NCBI GenBank assembly: GCA_013399115.1
Contig: VXAA01003386.1
Span: 583,059 to 647,058, forward strand
Length of the DNA: 64,000 nucleotides
Source of the DNA: Anseranas semipalmata
Taxonomy: Eukaryota; Chordata; Aves; Anseriformes; Anseranatidae
Reading direction: 5' to 3'
In this document: positions 58,402 to 64,000 of the stretch, piece after piece
How positions within the stretch are numbered: the stretch's first letter is position 1
Layout: every line of letters begins with the position of its first letter
Made by a program: the position numbers and the translations under genes
Notes under the pieces: model-generated
The model's database searches: none
Told to the model about the DNA's origin: nothing
What the model saw: the letters and a program-made list of their open reading frames with translations, nothing else

Positions 58402-58470
58402 TGTTCAACATAATAAATAGTAAAAGTAGGTTGGCTTCATCCTACGGCTTAGCGATGGCTGTGAACTTAC

Positions 58471-58635
58471 CAATGGCAAATATGTCTATGCCCATGTTTT
58501 TCAAGGTCTGAGCAGCCAGGTTGGCGTCATCCTGGGATTTTCCATCAGTCAGGAGGATCACCAGTTTCTCAGCCTCCAGCCGAGCACCAGCATCTGGTTT
58601 CAGATTTTGTTCTAGGACGTGGGTCAGCGCCAGGC
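58471..58635 (-). CDS. COL20A1: COL20A1 exon: VWA domain part 3
   Basis: The acceptor is CTCCCCAG and the donor GTAAGT, 165 nt, phase 1 to 1. It codes GLALTHVLEQ and then the central strand LVILLTDGKSQDD, which provides the MIDAS aspartate, and ends GIDIFAI. Confidence 0.96.
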
Positions 58636-58806
58636 CTGGGGAGGAGGACAGAGGGATGGTGTGCTACAGCCTCGCAGCCAACCCCCCACCCTTAGTCTTC
58701 TCTCTGCCCTCAGTTGCCTTGTTCCCCATGGAAGATGTCATCCCATGGGAACAGCTTCCCCCAGTGCAACTGCATCACCTAGCAGAGATCTGGGAGGTGG
58801 AGTTAC

Positions 58807-58926
58807 CTGTAAAGGTGTTGCCACCCTTGTACCGCAAATTCCTCACTGCCTCCAGCACCTGGTCCCTCGTAGTGTAAGTACCCAGGTCCCACTCTGTGCG
58901 GGGATCGCTGCTGTACTGGGACAGCC
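58807..58926 (-). CDS. COL20A1: COL20A1 exon: VWA domain part 2
   Basis: The acceptor is TTTCCCCAG and the donor GTAACT, 120 nt, phase 1 to 1. It codes [15 protein letters not shown] through RYKGGNTFT, which contains the second MIDAS threonine. It joins directly to part 1 across the split Gly. Confidence 0.96.
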
Positions 58927-59611
58927 CTGGGGAAAGCAAGAGCTATTGGCATCGTGCAAGGTAAGGTAAGCTGCCTTACCTCCTTCCTTGGGGAAGGAGG
59001 TATCAGGTTTGCTATGGGAGGATGGTACAAAATAATTAATGGGGTGAGCAGACCTGGCTACTAGCTCCACTTCTCTCCATGGCAGTACTTACCCTGCGGT
59101 GGTACTCTGAAGCATTTGATAAGGCTTCAGTGTTATTCAGGGTCAAACTAATGACCTGCAAGGAGTAGGAAGGATTTATGCTGCCCAGTTTCACACCCAG
59201 CCTAGCCAGTGCCATCCTCTGGGTTTAACATCCCTCAGAACTGGAAGCAGCACCATTCTCAACTGACATTGCCACCACAACTTTCTGTGCCATGCTGTGT
59301 AGGCTAGGCATCTCATCAGAGATATGCATCAAACCCCAAATGTATCTCAGCATCAAGCGCTCCCTCAGCACCCCACCTGGTGCTGCCCATGCGACATCGC
59401 TTCTGTGCAGCTGTTTCTTACAGCCGCTAGAGGCCAGAGCTTGCTACCAGGTGGGAAAGCTGTCACGAGCAGCATGCAGGACCCTAGCCTAAAGGAATAA
59501 AGGCTCCTCAGGGTAGCACGATAAAACAGGAACAGAAACCAAGGTCCCTTCAAGTACAGACTCTATTTCTGGAGGGATTTCCCAAGGTCAGGAAACAGGG
59601 AAGCGTCCTAC

Positions 59612-59767
59612 CTACTCTTATCTTGTCTTGGGCAATACTGAATGGGAAAATTAAAGTGCTCAGGAACTCTTTAATGAGCTTGAAATTGTTGCGTCCGATG
59701 CTCCATGATCCATCCACGAGCAGGACGATATCAGTCATTGCAGATGTGTCACACTGAAACTGGGAAC
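59612..59767 (-). CDS. COL20A1: COL20A1 exon: VWA domain part 1 (MIDAS DGSWS)
   Basis: The acceptor is CCCCCTCAG and the donor GTAGGA, 156 nt, phase 1 to 1. It starts GSQFQCDTSAMTDIVLLVDG. The metal-binding DxSxS motif is intact as DGSWS (about 59700-59714). It ends QDKIRV with a split Gly. Confidence 0.95.
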
Positions 59768-61910
59768 CTGAGGGGGAATAATGTTTGACATTGAGAGAAG
59801 CAATTGTAAAGGAGGAAAAATACTTCAGTGTTAAGATAAGAAGCAAATCTGCAGTGTAAGGCCTTGTCTGGATGGCAAATTGGACCATCTGCCATCCTGA
59901 CACATTCCGGCACCTTGGAAAAAACCTGTGGCTAAGGGCAACCATCTCAGTACCAAGAAGTTGAGTGGTGAACAGCTACATTTCCACAAAGAAAGGGTTA
60001 AACCTGTCAGGAAGCACATGCCTTGCCCAAGCACTGCTCTCTGCAAGCTGTCAGCTCCATTACGTCTCAGCCCCAGCCCTTGCTTCCCTTCTATCTAGCC
60101 TAAGTCTCCAAGAATTGCAGGTGATTGCTTAATTCCATTCCATCATGAGATCCCCTGTGGGCTGTAATTATTTCATGGCTTTATATTGAATCCAAACTCT
60201 CTGTAAAAACCTGCTGGCATCACAGATACTCCAGCTCTGCCTTTCTCCCCACCCCAGGCCTGCAGCTTAACAGAGGATAAGATAGGGCATGTTGCTGATC
60301 GAATGCATCTTCCTTGAATATTTTTCAGATGGGGGATTTTTCACCTTTGGTAGAGGGAAATGGATAATTGCAACCCACTGCATCAGGATGAGAACTAACT
60401 CTTCTCATGGCCCTGAATCCTACTGGTCTCAAGGGACCAAATGAGGATGCTCTGGCCAATGCCATTCCTACCGCTTCAAAAGTTCTGTGAGCCATCTGCC
60501 CTGCCACGTTCTCAAGTGCAGAATCTAAAGGTTCAGCATGGATCAGTTATGTGGGAAATGTGAAGAACAAGACCAGGAGGTGGAGCAGGCTGGGCAAGGA
60601 ACACCACTGATGCGCTCCCCCCCTGCTGAAGGCATGGAAAGGGCCGTGGCTGGGGGGTCTGTTAGAGAATGCAAACTTGCATGGATCTGCCTGAAGCAGG
60701 GAGAGGTGGCAATGTGAATAGAGTGAGCAGAGGAAGATCAATAAATTAAACCCTCTCAAAGGAATTTTTCTCCTCGCTCCAGTTTGCCTTTAGATCTGTG
60801 ATGTTTTGCAGAACTCCAAGCTTTTCCAGTGATCCCTGGCAGTTCTCCAATGCATGATTTAGCAAATAAGAGCAGTAGCAGCAGCACTCGTACTCTTGAA
60901 AATCTTGGTGACAGAGAGAGGGCTGGAAGGCTTGTATTTAACAATCATTAGGGAAAGCAGGGGGGAAGAAGGAGCAGGATATGTTTGAAACCCCTCTCAC
61001 CTCTCCTCAGTGAATCCTTTGTGGGCTTTTCTTTTCCTAGAGACTCTCGCTCCGAGTTTGCAGGAGTGCGCTGGGATGATTTTGTGGTTGTTGGTGGTGT
61101 TTGTGTCACACCAGCCTCTGCATGGGGCTGGCTTCTCATGACTTCTCCTGAGCCCTTCGGCTGAGTCCCCTTCTGCCTTTTCTTTTCAGCTCTGTCCTTT
61201 TCTGTGCTCCAAATAGAAAAAAAAAATCCATTGTGCCTTGCTGTGTTATCCCCATGTGACCTGCTCCGCTCATTGGCTGATTTCAGCCACATTTGACAGA
61301 GGTGTGGAGGGCTCAGAGAAGATAAAAGTCCTACAGCTTTACGAAAATAGGCAGCTAGATAGAGGAGATCATCTTTGTTTATGCCTTTCCGAGGGAAGGG
61401 CTGCACGTGGGCTTGTGAGTTAACATCAGTTAACAGCAAAAGTTTGTCCCTCTCATTACCTTTGACAATGAAGAATAATGAATGTTTATAAAATATAAAC
61501 GAGAGAAAACACACCACAATACCTGATACCCAGTGTACTCTCCAGACCCAGCAATGTGTGACTCACATCCTAAGTTAGGGCTGGTCTTCTTGTACAAAGA
61601 CCCTGATGGATCTTTCTTCCATCAGCACGTATAGGAGTTGGACTCGATGATCCTTATGGGTCCCTTCCAACTCGGGATATTCTGTGATTCTGTATAATTG
61701 GTTTCTGAATGCATGCAAACCTTGTGTTTGTGTAGTTAAGAGGTGCGTGCAAGTGACAAGACTGGGCCCACAAGTCTTACTGAATGACTGTCCCTGACAG
61801 AGCAATTCCCCTGCAAACTGCATTTCCACATCTCACACATGCAGGCAGCATGGCAGAGGCAGTGGCTCTAACTCAACCCACTGTGACTCCAGGATGGTCT
61901 GTGCACCCAC
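59768..61910 (-). other. COL20A1: COL20A1 intron before VWA (2.1 kb)
   Basis: It holds one CR1 fragment (61595-61705). No exon was recognised. Open frames at 60.9-61.5 kb show no domain. Confidence 0.65.
61595..61705 (+). mobile_element. CR1 LINE 3' end with octamer-like tail
   Basis: AGTTGGACTCGATGATCCTT followed by GTCCCTTCCAACTCGGGATA and ending ATTCTGTGATTCTGT. This is the standard CR1 3' end with its short ATTCTRTG-type tail repeats. Fairly well preserved, so it is the strongest marker that the genome is avian (or another sauropsid). Confidence 0.9.
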
Positions 61911-62069
61911 CTGGCTGCGTTAAGATGGCATTTGCGGGCGGTGGGGTGGCCTCTGCACCCCCGCTGTGCTCAGCTGCTGAGCTCCCCGCGGAGGTGAGGT
62001 TCTTTCCCGATGCAGCTCCCGAGTTCCTTCGGTTGTTTCTAGTCTGGGATGCATTTTTGAGGTCCTCTA
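61911..62069 (-). CDS. COL20A1: COL20A1 exon: linker between FN3-1 and VWA
   Basis: The acceptor is TTCCTATAG and the donor GTGGGT. It is 159 nt, phase 1 to 1. It codes a low-complexity, Asn/Ser/Ala/Pro-rich linker starting IEDLKNAS and ending ILTQP. The start matches the IEDLK that follows FN3-1 in human collagen XX as I recall it. One NAS and one NLT sequon are present. No fold is expected. Confidence 0.88.
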
Positions 62070-62297
62070 CTATAGGAAGAACAAAAATAGGAAGGAGTCA
62101 TTCTGGGCAGGTCGTGAGTCATGGTCCATCCCTCATCCCCTTGGTCTCCACCAGTCCCCTCTCCAAGCTTGCAACCAAAATAGTAAAAGGCTCCATTGTT
62201 GTGGTTTATTCTATGGGGCATATGCCAGAGGATGAGTTTTGAGGAGCCGTATCTCCAAGAGCTCTCTGAATGGTAAAAAGTAGCTCTTTCTACTTAC

Positions 62298-62441
62298 TCA
62301 CAAATTTCCTCTTGGCAAATAAGGCTTCCTGGGAGCCATTGAGCACGTAGACCTGCAGCGTGTACTCCTTGGTAGGGCTCAGCCCCCCCACTGTGGCTTT
62401 GGGAGTCTTGGTTTTCAGCATGACTTCTTGCTCTGAGTCCC
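62298..62441 (-). CDS. COL20A1: COL20A1 exon: FN3-1, second half
   Basis: The acceptor ends CCACCTCAG and the donor is GTAAGT. The exon enters and leaves in phase 1. It codes DSEQEVMLKTKTPKATVGGL followed by a typical FN3 F/G-strand core (SPTKEYTLQVYVLNGSQEAL), with an NGS glycosylation site. The missing A-C strands must come from an exon upstream, beyond 62441. Confidence 0.93.
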
Positions 62442-64000
62442 CTGAGGTGGGATGAAGCCACAGTTCAGAAACTGTTAGAGCTTAAATTTAAGCTGACAGT
62501 AGCAAAAACACTGCTGAAATGCAGAGAATGTCTGTCTGGGGACCTCGGTCAACTCTAATTTACTTTTTAATTCTGTGGATCTCTGATTTTGAATCTTTTT
62601 CCCAATCCAGAGCTCAGAAAATCTTTTTAAAATCCCTCACACCAGCCCAAAATTGAAAACCAGTTCCCACCCAGCAATAGTGCAACTCCCACCAACTTCC
62701 CAAGGAGGTGCTGACTGAAAACCCAGTCTTCAGAGGGTAAAGGCTGGGCAACCACCACTTGTGAAAACAGCCAACCAAGTGATGTGCTTGAGGTCATATG
62801 TGTCAAAGTGAGGAAGTGGCCTGACATCTCCAGAGCCCCTAGCTGACACTTGGGACTCATTTTGCTTATTCTAGCTGCTCTTGCTGTGCTCTCTCTGTAA
62901 GTCCCATCTCTCCCTAAGAGAAGCTGTCCTCTGCAGGGAGACAGACCATTTCTGGGGCCAGCACTACCTCCAGACCCCTCCTGCCGCAGGGCTCTTGGTC
63001 CTCCAGCCACGTCTCACGGCCATGAGACTTGTCCTGGGGCTGTGATGCCTCAAGCAGCCGGGAACTGGGACATTTCTGCCTCGGCACAGCAGTGAGCAGA
63101 TGGAGCAAGGCAGCTCTGCAAAGCAGCGGCCAAATGCTGCACCATGTCTGCAGGGAAACTTTGGGACCACAGGAGAAAAACAAAGAGAGGGAGGCAAAGC
63201 AGCTCCCTAAAATCCTCTGATTAAGAAAGGTCTGTGAGCCTTTCACCTTGGAGAGGGATGCATTTCTGACTCCACTATCCCTAGGGCTGGAAACGGAGCT
63301 CCCCAGCCCACGCAGAGGGAAAGCCTCAGGCACACGCAGGGTGGGGGATTCCCCACGTTCCCGGGATGCTCATCACTCCCGCCGTGCTGAAGCCCGAGGA
63401 GGAGCAGGGCAGGGAAGGAATGAGAAACCTCCAGCTCCGGCTGGGGAAACAGGTGGGGGCTGAGCTAAAAGCAGGCAGACGAGCACAAGCGCTGCTGGTC
63501 CCACTCTCCCCACCCAGCTTTGAGAGCGTCAGCAACTGGAAACCAAATGCCAGCCAAGGCTAAGGTTGCATCCAGACACTGCTGCCCGCCGAAGGACGTG
63601 GCGTCCTTCCAGCACCACCAGGTCCAGCGTCAGAAGCTGGGGAGAGCTGGAGCTTGGCCAGGGCAGGGAGCCAGCGGGCTGAGCACCCCCATGTATGGGG
63701 TCAAGGACATCCCATCCTGTGCCCCTGTGGGTGGGGGGAGAACAGGGAGCCCCCAGGTGAGACCAGCAGGACCCCTGATGAGAGCAGACACAGCAGCAAT
63801 GGCTCGTCCCAGCCAGTTATAGCCATAGCACCATGAATCTGCTCTGTCTTCTGCTCCACTTTGGGCAAATATCCAATGCTGCAGACAAGGAAGAAAGAGC
63901 ATCCAGTGAATACCTAGCTCACTTCACAGAGCTGGAACAGCTCCCACAGGAGAAGCAGACAATGAACCTTTCCTAATCTGTTTTCCCACACAGTCCCAAG
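62442..64000 (-). other. COL20A1: Upstream COL20A1 intron or 5' region
   Basis: Upstream of the first placed exon. The first half of FN3-1 and the signal peptide exon were searched for on the minus strand and not found. The region is G+C-rich after about 62.9 kb. It is read as intron continuing beyond the window. Confidence 0.5.

Larger units (their letters stand above)
20542..62441 (-). other. COL20A1: COL20A1 gene span (collagen type XX alpha-1), 35 coding exons in window
   Basis: FACIT-family extracellular matrix collagen. FACITs lie on the surface of fibrils, and the non-collagenous N-terminal modules project outward. Thirty-five exons with AG/GT borders and matching phases join into 1342 codons plus stop, starting within FN3-1. 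Modules in order are half FN3, linker, VWA, five FN3, linker, TSPN/laminin-G, COL2, NC2, COL1 and NC1. This is the collagen XX order. Collagen XII and XIV have more FN3 domains, collagen XIV also has a second long COL domain, and collagen XXI has no FN3. The sequence matches what I recall of human collagen XX (for example a linker EPQSLATxYQLVSQA). Expression of the chick protein is reported mainly from corneal epithelium and other embryonic tissues. The 5' end (signal peptide, FN3-1 first half, promoter) is missing from the window. Confidence 0.95.

Noticed and set aside
60948..61517. A 189-codon minus-strand frame in the intron before VWA.
   Set aside because: Low-complexity Lys/Ser/Arg sequence without a domain. 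The flanking exons already join in phase.
62627..63333. Two long overlapping minus-strand frames (127 and 139 codons) considered for the FN3-1 first half.
   Set aside because: Neither shows the Trp strand or spacing of an FN3 domain, and neither ends at a phase-1 donor I could identify.
63700..63826. A minus-strand ATG at 63824-63826 opening a hydrophobic stretch (MAITGWDEPLLLCLLSSGVL) that looks like a signal peptide for COL20A1.
   Set aside because: No convincing donor follows, and the FN3-1 first-half exon that should lie between it and 62441 is absent. Likely chance.

Overview
This is a window of vertebrate nuclear DNA, almost certainly from a bird. The clues are CR1-type LINE tails (including an ATTCTGTGATTCTGT 3' end near 61.69 kb), compact splice-rich genes, and two readable genes. 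One matches nicotinic receptor alpha-4 (CHRNA4) and the other matches collagen XX (COL20A1), a pair that is also adjacent and convergent on human chromosome 20q13.33. The alpha-4 intracellular loop reads close to, but not identical with, chicken as I recall it, so I do not name a species. One ambiguous base (N, 20054) shows this is draft assembly.

Layout. Positions 1-3984 are an upstream CHRNA4 intron on the plus strand. 3985-5365 is the large CHRNA4 exon carrying the Cys-loop, loop C with its vicinal cysteines, M1-M3 and the long M3-M4 loop. 5366-11721 is the last intron. 11722-11847 is the last coding exon, with M4 and the stop, followed by a 3' UTR with an AATAAA at 12289-12294. 12313-20541 is the space between the two gene ends and shows no gene.

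From 62441 down to about 20542, on the minus strand, runs COL20A1. I could place 35 coding exons by hand from splice sites, phases and protein sequence. They join without a phase conflict into 1342 codons plus a stop. Domain order is: second half of FN3-1, linker, VWA with a complete MIDAS, five more FN3 domains (each built from two exons with phases 1-0-1), short linker, laminin-G/TSPN module (four exons), Cys-containing NC3 end, COL2 triple helix (mostly 54-nt exons), NC2, COL1 triple helix with two short imperfections, and the C-x4-C pair at the COL1/NC1 junction that marks FACIT collagens. The signal peptide and first half of FN3-1 lie outside the window or were not recognised.

The two genes are functionally unrelated: one is a neuronal ligand-gated cation channel subunit, the other a fibril-associated extracellular matrix protein. 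Their convergent order is the notable point. I found no undescribed biological system. The most useful second-look items are an apparently intact COL1/NC1 end in the bird collagen XX, a non-consensus splice donor with an in-frame alternative 24 nt on, a 63-nt stop-containing cryptic exon inside the VWA region, and two inverted repeats.
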